A stretch of DNA of 64,000 nucleotides. Source: Angiostrongylus vasorum. Lineage: Eukaryota > Nematoda > Chromadorea > Rhabditida > Metastrongylidae. A program made the translations under genes and the position numbers. Of this stretch, positions 50,827 through 62,800 are shown in pieces (positions within the stretch are counted from its first letter, which is position 1; the number at the start of each line of letters is the position of its first letter). The stretch lies in the NCBI GenBank assembly GCA_018806985.1, contig JADANN010000439.1:127001-191000 (forward strand). The letters run 5' to 3'. The notes beneath the pieces were generated by a model. That model had not been told where the DNA came from. It was given only the letters and a program-made list of their open reading frames with translations, and did not search any database.

Positions 50827-53800
50827 CTGAAATTCCTCAGTTATTAAGAAATGGTGAAAAAAATTAAAATAACTGATAAGAAACAGAAGAAAAAAAAAGA
50901 CCATTACCTCTAGTCTCTATCCCCTTGCTGACAACAGATTCTGGCACACCACCCAAATAAATAGGATCTTTTGTCACCGTCTCTGGTTTCTTACTTTTCT
51001 TCATTATATTCAGATTGCTTTTTCCGTCCACTGTCAATGTCATAAGGTTCTTCTTTTTCATGACCTGCAGGAAACAGCAAAAAAGGCGTTATATATAGGA
51101 TTTATAACAAGTGATGAAAAACAAACTGTATTAAATACAAAACACTGACGAATTTATCCTGTCCGTTGCGGATAGGGAGAAATTTTCTGCTGTACGTCGT
51201 ACTGAGACGAGGTTTACTGCATTGGGGTACATCTCTTCGGTAGGGTAAACTCACCCAAACACATACTTTGGATAGAACAACGGAATGAGTGTTTGCAAAA
51301 AAATCCCTACGTATCCGTGCCATCTGAGGAACACTGTGCCGGTTATTAGCGGGGATATGTGGTCGTCACCTATTGCTGGAAATCGGGTTAAACACAGAGC
51401 AAAAGGTTTTTTTTAAATCTTACATGAACCTATCATATCTACTGTGTAAGTCGCAGCACTTCTTCGATTCGTTTTCCTGGCTTTTATTATCCACAAAGGT
51501 CTTCGAACACTTCGTGTGTTGTTTCGGCTGCTGTTTGCAGATTTCGTCTTTTTTAAGAATGTCGTGGAATAGTGGTCGAGTCTATTCTTCTTGCAACCAT
51601 GGAGATAGCCAAGCTAAGGCCTTCCCATGTGAACTGGAGGAGAGCGTTCGGGTTGGGGTCAAAGCAGTACCTTGCCACCTGACGGACTGTACCACTGTAC
51701 CACTAACCACTGTGTTGCCACTCCCACCCCGGAACAAGAAATATCACCTGTTTTCTATTAGTAGCAAGACTTTTATTCTTTGTTAGTTTGCATTGGTCTA
51801 TAAAAAAGCTAAAGAAGCTCTCGGCATTGACCAATCGCCGAGGAATGCGCCATGCATTCGACTTCATCAAGTATCGCTAGAGGTGATTAAATGCATATCT
51901 GGCCTAAACTATGACTCCTAGTGGCCTATTGATGTATCGTGTCAGTGTTGCCATCCTTCCAGACAAGTTTGGTCCTTATTTGCCGACTCCGGAAGGATGG
52001 AGGGGTTGGTGAGCCTGGAGTGCGGGGTCGACCCCACGTATATTGATGGGCGCCTCTAAGCACTGTGCTACACGCGCCTCTGGATTGATCTATACCTTCT
52101 ACATTCAAGGAGACAATTATACATACATGTATGCAAATTGTCTCCTGCCATTGATGCTCGGAAGTATGCAATCTCATTACTGAGAAGTGCATGATAGTAT
52201 GGTTCCGAGTTACCTCCAAAGAAATACGCACCAATTCTTCTCGTCAGAGAACAGAAATAGTTCAAACGAAAAATACCTCGTAACTAGCTGAATGCATCAG
52301 ATTTCAAAAAACTATGCGGGTCTTTTTTCGTAAAAAGCTATCTATTGAAACGAACTTTTATCGAGTGCCAATGTCCATCACATAGCGCATTTGCATCTGA
52401 AGGAGTGTAGATAAGAGTTTCAGGTCCTGCACCGCTATCGACAGTGAATTTTACTGAACCGCCGAGAATCTGTACGGTAAGGAACTCGACGACTCCAACG
52501 GAAAACAATAAGCCATTTTGGGTACGTGGCCGCACATCCATTTCTGCTGAGAACAATTGTCCTACCTGGAACTCTTTTTTAAGGATAGCATAACCGCCTT
52601 CCTTTCCAAAGTATAGTCCGCTTTCAGTTCTGGACTTGCATTCGCCAACTCCGTGCTCGCGAGCCACCGTGTCAAATTTCCTTTCGTTAAGCTTGAACTC
52701 GCGAATGCAACCGCCAAACTCGGATCTCACACCCGGTACAATCATTCTCGCGTAACTAGCTAGTTCATTTGGTATTCCACCAAGATACAGAGGAGGTTGA
52801 GTGTCAATGGAGTCAGTGCCGGCTGACACCTCCGCTTCTGCGGACTCTTCGTCCACCACAAGAAAGCCCTCGCTACCTCGACGAGAAGCCTTCACCGAGT
52901 GCCATGCGCCGTTAAGAATTGAACGATTCGAGCGGATTGTGGTCTAAATGGGGCAGTCAACGCGCCTTATGATACATTTCTATTAAGAAAAAACATCCGA
53001 AATAATGCGATTTTTTCTTAAACAACATAACGATAGGACATGATTGCAGATACCTGGCCAGATCCAGTATCAAATGACAATAAAAGACGTCCATTTAACA
53101 AGAACAATCCGATATGGTCCGTATGTTTGTCATTTGTTGCAAACAGAATCACTCCATTTGAAGCTGTTGCACGAAGTCGAAGCGAGAATGTTCCACTGAA
53201 AGTCGAACTAGCACCAATAATGATAAACTTCTTTTATGGCTAATTAAGGAAAGAAGAAGAAGAGAAACAAGAAAATCTTTTTAATTTGCGTTCAGATGAT
53301 ATTCAACTTACTTAAAATAAATTAGCCACGTTAAGCTTTCGTTGAGAATGGAAAATACTTCAAGTGCAATTGTGGTTGTGAGCTTGTAGTAATGCTCCAC
53401 CCAATGAAAAAGCTATAAATCGACTGATGCACATTTGATGAAAATAACCTATCTAGATAGCCAAAGTTGTACTTTGGTGATTTTTGTCAATTTCAAGTAA
53501 ATAATCCTTAGATCACTCAACTCGCTATGTTTAAGGAGTTAAGGCGTTGAATAGTTCACCATAATGAACAATTTCAATTTGACACAAAGTTTTCCCAGGA
53601 CGACTGATGTAATCCAAACATTACCTCTTAGATTAATGGAATTTGGAAATTACCTCTTATCGAACGAATCCGGTACCACCTCATACTCCAAGCGACTGTT
53701 CGGTAGAAGTCCAAATCGACTTCCATCGCTGTCCTCACTATGTGCGGAGCGAGGCTCCGTACGCAATGCACAAGCACCCTCAGGAACAGGCTGGAAATTC

Positions 53801-56800
53801 AACATTCAAAGCTCCCTAATAATATCCCAAGGATTAGAACTTTTAGTTTAATGCAGAGGACCAATAAGAGCTCGGAGAAATTATTCTCCTTCGGCAGATA
53901 AGGAGACTATCTGAATGGTAGGAAGAGAATGTAACAGTTGAGGTAGGTAAAGCACTATTTGTTACCTTCCAGCACTTACAGAATTTTTAATTCCTGCATT
54001 TTTTGTGTATTGGAAGCTTTGGATATTTTTTATCGTCAGCGAAGTAGCATGTAGCAAGATGAATGGAATTATAATTGGTCGCTGTAGTAATGGCGGTAGC
54101 AATTGTCGCAATGGTTATTGTAGAGTTGATTACAAACGTAATACTCGTAAGTAGTACTTTGCTTGCTAGATTTTCTTCTAGGGATCTCCTAAAAGTCGCG
54201 TTAGATCGCTCCCAGACCGTTGCTACATTCCATTCGAAGGTAAAACGTTAAGCCAGCGAATTACTCGGATGCTTACGAGGGTGGACGACACAATTACTGT
54301 TAAATTATCTATTTACGTCTCAGTAGAAAATGAAGTTACTCAATTGGGAGAACTCCATATGTGTTGATTGGAAATTTCTACCAAATATTCGTTTCGCGGA
54401 TGGCAACGTCAAATTTTCGAGGAGTACCAGTGAAGCAATAACGATGCTTAATGAATTCAATGGACTGGGAAGAAAGATTGGGAACGAACTGAATGAAAAC
54501 TCAGTTCACGTTGCGATGCGAATAAATCGAAATGGATGGTTCCCTTATCAAAGACAGCACTTTGTGCGTCCATCTTGGATGTTCGATAGAAATGCAGAAC
54601 AACGTGAAATACGAACTAGGCATAATTCCTAGAAGAATAAAGAGAGCAACATGGACAGGATTTGGGCCTGGCAAAGAAACCACCGATCGAACATAAAACT
54701 CCGCTCCCACCTTTCTTACTTAACACTCGTTCCCATTTTTCTGCCATGCGGCAGAAACGTAGGCTGATACTTCAATCGCGTCAAAAAAAAAGAATCGAAC
54801 GATTTCTTCTGAAATTTAATCGAAATTCTTTACATCTAGCCAGAATGCGCAGTTCAGATCTTCGAAATCTGTCCTATCTCAAAAAATCCAGAAGAATATA
54901 TATTGGCAGCGAAACGCAGATGAGCTAGTCACACAATAAAAAAGAACAGAAGCAAGATAGGAGAAACGAACTGTGAACTGGACTCCAACAGAACGCAAGC
55001 GTCCTCTTGGAAGACCACCCAAACGATGGGCCGAAGTGTTCATGGCTAACGTCAACCACCTGCATTCCAGATGGAAACGATTCTAGGGATTCGAAATGGG
55101 TCTCGTGGACGTCACCATGTTTGAAGCAGACCACCACCATGGACGAATATTGCGCGAGAGAGAAACTAATTGGAATTATGATGGGGCTTGCACAACCAGT
55201 GAAGACGGGCCATCAAAGTATCCAAATAAGTAAGAATTAACGCTGGGAATGACATGATGATGGAAGTTGTAGCAGGATTAATGAGACTAATGGCGCCTTC
55301 TTTTATTTCGTGCAAACTAAAGTAATTCCTAATTATCGTGCCACTTGTTATTCTTCCTAATTTTTTTTTACCACAAATTGGTTATGAGGTTGTTTCCAAC
55401 TAATTCAGGTTTCTAAGAGTACATTTTAAACACTCCGCGGCTGTCCCTCATGGAGGAATTTCAAGCCGGCTAGTCGCGAAGCGATGTGGCGCGCCCCCAG
55501 ATGGCGGATAGGGTGTTAAGCGCGAAGAAAAAGGGACCCTTGCTTACCTGAGACGCCAGAATCTACTAGGCTACTCTTGCAAGCGACAGGGGAGAAATGG
55601 AGGATTTACTGGCGCCCGCTCAAGTCATTCGACAGCAAAGGGGACGGCAAGTGATGCAGGTGATTCTAAACACTACATCACGTCATCGTAAATTCTAGAT
55701 AACATCAACCCGTCGTGATCTAGTACGAGGTATAAATTTGCTTTATCCATTATGATAAACCTTAACGATTCTAGAAAGTACACGAAGACTTTGAAGGAGG
55801 CTGCAGCAAACGTTTTGCTCGGTCGTTGAAAAGTTTTCTAGAGAAGTTATCGATGTGACATTGTTGACATAAGTTTTGAAAAACTGCTGGTAAACTCCCG
55901 TTAGCTGGAGCAATATGGGATGGAACACTTTACAATGTTGTAGAAGCGATGAAACCTTCCAGGGTTGTTTTCATTTCTTGAAATTTAAATTTAAAAGAGA
56001 ACAGAACCAATTCATAAACAATGTTTACAGGATCGACTTTCTATTAACCTCGGCATTGGAATATGAATGCGTCGTTTTTCTTGTTCAGCAATCGCGAGGT
56101 TGTTAAACAGCATACATTTACTTCCATACAAAAAACACAATACAATACAACAGTAGCTGACGTTTCGGCAGTATCGCCTTCTTCAGAGCCTGGAAGGGTA
56201 TACTGACATACAATTTACTAGGCCAAACGCTTCAATAACACTTACAAAAAGACGAAAAACTCTATGGTAATTACATGGTCAACAGCTTCTCGAAAAAAAC
56301 TCACCGCTTTTTTACGTGCCTTCCCATGAGGAAGATTAGAACAGCTGATTATGGTCGCATAAGGTTGATGACTGCACCATCCCACATCAGAAATTGATGC
56401 GAACATACGGGGTCAGGGTCGCGTATGACCTCTGGGCATTCATCCTGCTATTCATTGTAGGGGTTTTTGGCATTTATCAAAAAGCCTCAAAAAAGTTTTT
56501 CGGTACGATATACCTGATCTCTTGTAATAATTGCGGAGACGAATATATTGGCGAAACGGGCGGGCCTTTGTGTATCCGTATAAAAAGAACACCTAGATGG
56601 CAAACGAAAACTAAGACAAAGTACCCCACTAGGCACGCATAGGATACAAAAAGCACAGCGGGGACGATTTTGAAGTAAAAGTCAATATCCTTGCGCAGGA
56701 GACTAGAACACCAGCGCGAAAACTTCTTGAGGCTTTTTGGATAAATGCCAAAAACCCTACAATGAATAGCAGGGATGAATGCCCAGAGGTCATACGCGAC

Positions 56801-59800
56801 CTGACCCCGTATGTTCGCATCAATTTCTGATGTGGGATGGTGCAGTCATCAACCTTATACGACCATAATCAGCTGTTCTAATCTTCCTCATGGGAAGGCA
56901 CGTAAAAAGCGGTGAGTTTTTTTCGAGAAGCTGTTGACCATGTAATTACCATAGAGTTTTTCGTCTTTTTGTAAGTGTCATTGAAGCGTTTGGCCTAGTA
57001 AATTGTATGTCAGTATACCCTTCCAGGCTCTGAAGAAGGCGATACTGCCGAAACGTCAGCTACTGTTGTATTGTATTGTGTTTTTGTATGGAAGTAAATG
57101 TATGCTGTTTAACAACAATGTTTACTTTTACTTTCTGCCTTCTATAATTTTTTTATGGCAGAGCATTAAGCGAAATACAATCACAATATTGCTGAGATAT
57201 TTGCAAAACTCCGGACTGCAGGTGTCTGCGGTGGGAACGAACACGTTATTGTCCTTTCCGGCGAGTAACGCGTTCACCACCACACCATGCTGGTCCTTCG
57301 TTTCGCCTGTCTCTCAACTAGTTCTATCGATCAGTGCCGTCAGCAATTCATAAACGTTTGGCGAGAACGTAGCTGCCTCTAACAGAGAGGACGCATTTGG
57401 AGACACCATCGCGTCCTGAAGAGATGAATTCCGCTTGACTTACGCCTACTTCGAAAAACTTGACGAAGTGTGTGTGGATCCGCTTCAGTTCAAATTGGCA
57501 TTTTACCAAATGTTGATCGGCAATGTCCGCATGTCGTTAACGGTCTTTCTAATTGTCGAAGATCTCATCCCCATGAAAGAAAACGAACGCGGAAGCAGTA
57601 AATCTTTGCACTTCTGCTAATGGTTCCGTCTACAAATGCAACGACATTACACGTCGATTTAGCAGCTTCACAAACGCAAATCCATGCAAAATAAATGGCT
57701 TCCTTTTCTTTCGTTCCAGTAACAAAATAAAATATAAGAACAAAAGTAATTAGTGAAAATCTCAATGACATTGATTGAATGAGTACAAAATCCTTAAAAC
57801 AGTGCACAGTATAAAAAACTGAAATATAATACTAAATTTAGAAAAATCGCATTAAAATCCTGAAGTAGAAATGTTGCAGTATTGTGAACGGCATCTACAG
57901 TAATATTTCCCGTTCTCATCCTAGGAAATACTCGTTTTCAGTCTATCTTAAGCATTGCCGCGACTACGGATCAGTAATCATCAACAGATTCCGATCTCAG
58001 AAGAGACATGGCAAGGAAATTGAAGTAAAAACTTTTTTCCATCAATTTAAACCTACCAGTACTTCTGTAGATGCAACAACAGTTGTCACTACGCCCGTCG
58101 CCAGAGTGTCCGGTTGCTATAACACTGTCTATTACAATACGCCAATGGTTTCTGTGGAAATAAACACCTTTGTTAAGATGTCACCGTTTATTAAACAAAT
58201 AATAACCATAAATCACCTCAGATCCCACGATGGAAGGTGCATACGATGGTGAGATGGTTGTTTTAACAACATCAGCGGCTAGCGAACATCCAATTAATGA
58301 CACCTCATGAATATTTGCCTTAAACTTAGTTTTACAGTACCAACAACCTTAAAATTGAAAAAAAATCGACTTCTTAAAAGAAATTCTACCTCGAGTGGCA
58401 AAAATATTATAGATTTTGAAACAGAGAATTTATTACTGTATACCTTAGCAAAGTCTAGCAGTTCACCGTTGTATGATACATCACCAATACACCCCACGAA
58501 CGAAGATGTACCGTGACGGCCAAAGAGGACTTTCACTATCTCGCCTGGTGACTAAAATAGAGTCTGCGTTGAAACCGAAGGAAATTGCTAACATACAACT
58601 AGAGCATTATGGTACTATTAGAAACCATGCCTGTTTTATCAAAACACAACGATTTTTTTCACCGTTAGTTGCACAAAATACTGACCGATTTCAGTGTGGA
58701 TAAACGACTTTTCCACAATTAAGAAAGCTGTTGATAATCAGAATAGAACTATATCCCACATCAGTTTCATTAGTGTTAAAAAACAGGGGACGGATAGCAC
58801 AGTGGTAGCGATGTCCGTCATCACGAGCATGGTGCTAGTTCGATTCCGCTTCGGGTCAACCAAGCCTCTCATCCCTCCGGGGTCGGGATATTGGTACCGG
58901 ATTTGTTTGGGAAAAATCCTCCTCTACAATCCAATTGGGAATGCTCTAGCCCGGCTATCTCGGGATTCCAGGAGAACTGCTCGATCAGCATTACACGACA
59001 TTCAATATGAAATGAAAATCCTCAGGCAGCAACCGAAGCCACATGTAAAAGTTGGAAGATCTTTGTGGACAACAGAGGCGAGGAAACGAATCGAAAGTAA
59101 GTGCTGGGATCCGCACAGTACACATGAAGACGCACTTGACACTTGAACGATCCCGTCCTCACTGGTTGTGATAATATCGCCATTTATCGAAGATTTGTTA
59201 GTTAAGCCATTGTGGTTCCTTGGAATCCCGAGGTCAACCTGGCCAAAGTCTGCCCCAGGTCGTCACCACGACAGGCAGTCGCAGCCATTGTGGATCAGAG
59301 GGAGATTTGCCACCATGCTACTTTTAATACCAGGACGGTGGTGGATCCTGGTATTGGTTTACTCATTGCTAGGCTTCCTGATGGAAACGCCGGACTCCTT
59401 CTAAACTTGGGAGGCCTTGCCGGGGGACGAATCCCCCGCTGTACATCGCAGTTCGACACACAGGAACACCTCCCAGCCACGAAGGCGGTAAACCGTTGCG
59501 AGGTACGTGAAAACGGGTCATATAAAATAAAAAAAAGTGTTGAAAACAAGATATTACCACATCGTCGCCATTACTCCTTCGAACCTCTTTCGAGTGCAAA
59601 TCATCAACATCAACACGTAAAGTCTCCTTGGTTTTACGTACGGACACATAATGCCATTGTTCGTCTGCAGCTGAAGTCATATCTAGCGAAGCCTTAAAGT
59701 AGAGAAAACAGAGTTATTTGCAAGGTTTGCTATTGATCTGGTAACAAACAGTGAATAATGAACGTGAAATTACAACAGCAAAATTTATATACATCGATGA

Positions 59801-62800
59801 AATGTTTGTACACGTTATGTTGGTACACAGAGTACAATGTACAAATGAACACGAAAAGCATGATTTTTGTAGAGCCAAAATTGTTATCCAAGTTGCGAGT
59901 AGAGCAGTTGCAGTGATGTCTCTCATCAAGAGCACAGTACTGGTTCGACTCCGCTTCGAAGCATCCAAGTTCGTCTTCGCTTCGGGGTTGGAAAATTGGC
60001 GCCGGACTTCTCCGGAGCAGTTCAACTCTTGCAGCCAAAGTGAGAATGCTCTGCCCCAGATATTTCAAAACTCTTTGGATCGACTCGACTATCTCTCAAG
60101 GACATCTGTGTTGAAGACTACAGTCTCAAGCAGCAGCCGAACCCATGTGCGAAAAGTCCGAAGATCTTCGTGAATGATGGATACGAGGGAAACTAAATGA
60201 ATTCAAAAGTGCTGGGATCCGCAAAGTAAATGCGAAGATGGATCGTGTAAAAAAATAAATGAACAAATAAACTGCTATCCGTATCGCCTCATAAAAACAG
60301 GAACAACAGCGTTAACCAAGCACGTCAGTTTTTTGTTTCCGTTTAACAATTCAAACGTTCCCATCTTGACTGCTTGTAAGAGCTGTAACTGCCCAGATGA
60401 AATCATATCGATGAAGTAAATTTCCTCAGCAGTAATCCACATTATGTGAATTAATATGCTAGATACACTACATCATTACGACTATAAGTATATACGCAAT
60501 GAGCTAACCATACCTTATCATCACCAGCAAACGCCACAAGCATGCCATCTTCGATTCTCAACGCAAGTAGATCGTCTTCATCAGACTGTATTGTCAGCAA
60601 TACTCCTGTGGAACGACGAGTTTTGAAACGCAAAGACACCTCCATTTCATCAGCGGCTGTGATATTCTCGAAAACCGCTGATGAGCGGTCGGATAGAATT
60701 GACACCTGCAGTAACGTAACCTACTATTATTTCCTTCTTACATTTTTAAACTCTTTATTGCAAAGAAAAATCAACGCAGCCATTTGAAATGAAGTATAAA
60801 AAAACGTCCATAACGGTCTGTACGTTTCTTATCCTAGTATATCATATAGTAAAGGCGCGTGTAGCGCAGTGCTCGGAGGTGCCTAGCAACAAACAGATCG
60901 ACCCCCCGCTCTCCACGGTCGGCGAATTGGTACCAGACTTGTCTGGGAGCATAGCAGGAAGCATGCACTAGCTCCATACATCGGTAGATCATCGTGCTTT
61001 ATTATAAAGACCAGATATGTATTCAATCACCGCCAACGGTGCTTAATGAAGCCGAATGCATGGCGTATCCCTCCCAGGTACTGATTAACGCTGACAGCTT
61101 TATCCCTTAACTTATCCTTTTCATACAGTGGTATAACGGAGTAGTTAAGAGCAATGCTCTTGTTGCTCGCTGGAATAATTATGCCAGGTCCCCTTTGTTT
61201 TGATTTCTTTGAAAATTCGTCATAAAAGGCACAAATAAAACCAATCAAAACAATCCTAAGGGATCTAGAAGACACGTATGAGTTTGACCTACCGTGTTCA
61301 CAGTCCTTAATGCACATGCGTTTCTAACACCTTTACTTGCGTAACTCGCATACAAATTTATTTCATCCGAATTCAAACGAACAGATTTGATACAACCACG
61401 GAATGGCTCGATAGTGGAACGCCTAAAGACTTGATTTCTAGTTGCTCAATTCTGTAGTATTTCCTGATCCTGTTAAGCGCATAGTAATTTGCAGTCACAA
61501 AAAGCTAACTCACGTATTAACACCAGCTGGTGTGCCTCCAATATACAGGTATTCAGAGACGCTTAATTCAGACATCTCCCCTGGTGCGTCACCTTCGACC
61601 ACCTAAAACCCAAAAAATTTAAAAAAAATAACTCCTGGTGAAGTAATTCTTGGTGGATAACTCAGCATGTTTCAGAAACCCCATTCGTATGTCAATCCTA
61701 AACTGTAATCTCTAGCGATCCACTGATAAGTTGAAAAAAGAAATCAAGACCTTTAAAAAATCACCGTAATGCCATCGACATTCATTTTGATATGCCGCTC
61801 ATCTCTCGCTATATCTAAGCTATGCCACTTTCCGTCATTATAGATTACAGTGTCCGCAAGCCACTGTGCTACACCAGATCCGAAGTCCAGGGATAACTTA
61901 ACAGCGCCTGCTGACAATTCCACAGCAAAGAAATCGCGCTAAAACAGAAAATGCTTTAAATATTGAAGAGCATGCTATTAGTACTTACATCTTTCCCAAT
62001 AAAAAACAGTAAACCATCTGGTGAGAAAGTGAGGAACGACAATGAGAAAACGGCTCGTTTACGAGGATTCCAATATCCCATTTGGTATATTAAATAACCA
62101 TCTCCATTTAGTGAAATGCCTGAAATAAACACTGCACATGTGGGCAGCAGATTTGAGACCGTAATCGTAACTAATAATTACTTGATACTTACTTCAACGG
62201 CCCGTCCTCACTAGTTGTGCGGGCCCCCGCATAATGCATAATCACCATTTTTCGGAGATTTGCTGATTAAGCCATTGTGGTTCCTTGGAATCCCGAGAAC
62301 AGCCTGGCCAAAGTCTGCCCCAGGTCGTCACCAACCACGCCAGGCAGTCGCAGCCCTTGTGGATTAGAGGGAGATTTGCCACCATGCTACTTTGATACCA
62401 GGACGGTGGTGGAACCTGGCACTGCTTTACTCTTAGCTGGGCTTCCTGATGGAAACGCCGGATTCCTTCTCAGTTTGGAAGACTCTGCCAGAGGGGCGAA
62501 ATCCCCGTGTACATCGCAGTCCGACACCCAGGAACACCTCCCAGCCACGATGAGGGCGGTAAATCGTTGGTAGGAACTAATAGCGTAGATAAAACTCAGA
62601 AAAAAATTTTGTCGCTTATTTTGGATTAAATTACAAGCACATATTGATGCGAGTATAATAAGCGCTTAAATAATAAACAGCAATAGACCAATAAATCATT
62701 ACCTGACTGCACAGTTAATTCCTTTGTTCCGGGACGTGGAGCAACGCCTCGTACATTAATAGCTCCTCCGGTCTTCGCATTCCACAGTCCAACCGGCTCG

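Larger units (their letters stand above)
56090..57117. mobile_element. Penelope-like locus 6: inverted pair in laminin intron
   Basis: The left arm (about 56,090-56,490, minus) and right arm (about 56,495-57,117, plus) are 3'-end copies of the same PLE facing outward. The right arm encodes TIYLISCNNCGDEYIGETGG, then a frameshift, then the tail block in another frame, ending at RMFASIS-like sequence. Both arms have good hammerhead-like motifs. The outer ends match TGTTTAACAAC. Confidence 0.82.
53791..58443. other. Laminin intron 11, 4.65 kb, repeat-filled
   Basis: The largest intron in the window. It contains an RTE-like fragment (54,330-55,240), repeat E copy 2, the PLE locus 6 pair and repeat D copy 2. 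Exons 11 and 12 join with normal LG3 cysteine spacing, so no exon needs to be hidden here. Confidence 0.7.

Noticed and set aside
54925..55140. Minus-strand 71-codon frame
   Set aside because: Antisense of the RTE-like GRPPKRWAEVF region, which is the meaningful strand.
57585..57629. Possible 15-codon laminin exon (TEPLAEVQRFTASAF) between exons 11 and 12
   Set aside because: Exons 11 and 12 already join in phase with normal LG3 cysteine spacing, and the candidate donor is weak.
59369..59557. Minus-strand reading through laminin exon 10 into SWLGGVPVCRTAMYSGG, which looks like an LG signature
   Set aside because: The peptide comes from antisense repeat C, and the same sequence occurs in copies far from any laminin gene. 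A good donor ends exon 10 before it.
59751..60173. 140-codon plus-strand frame
   Set aside because: It runs through a SINE-B copy inside a laminin intron, with no motif beyond the SINE.
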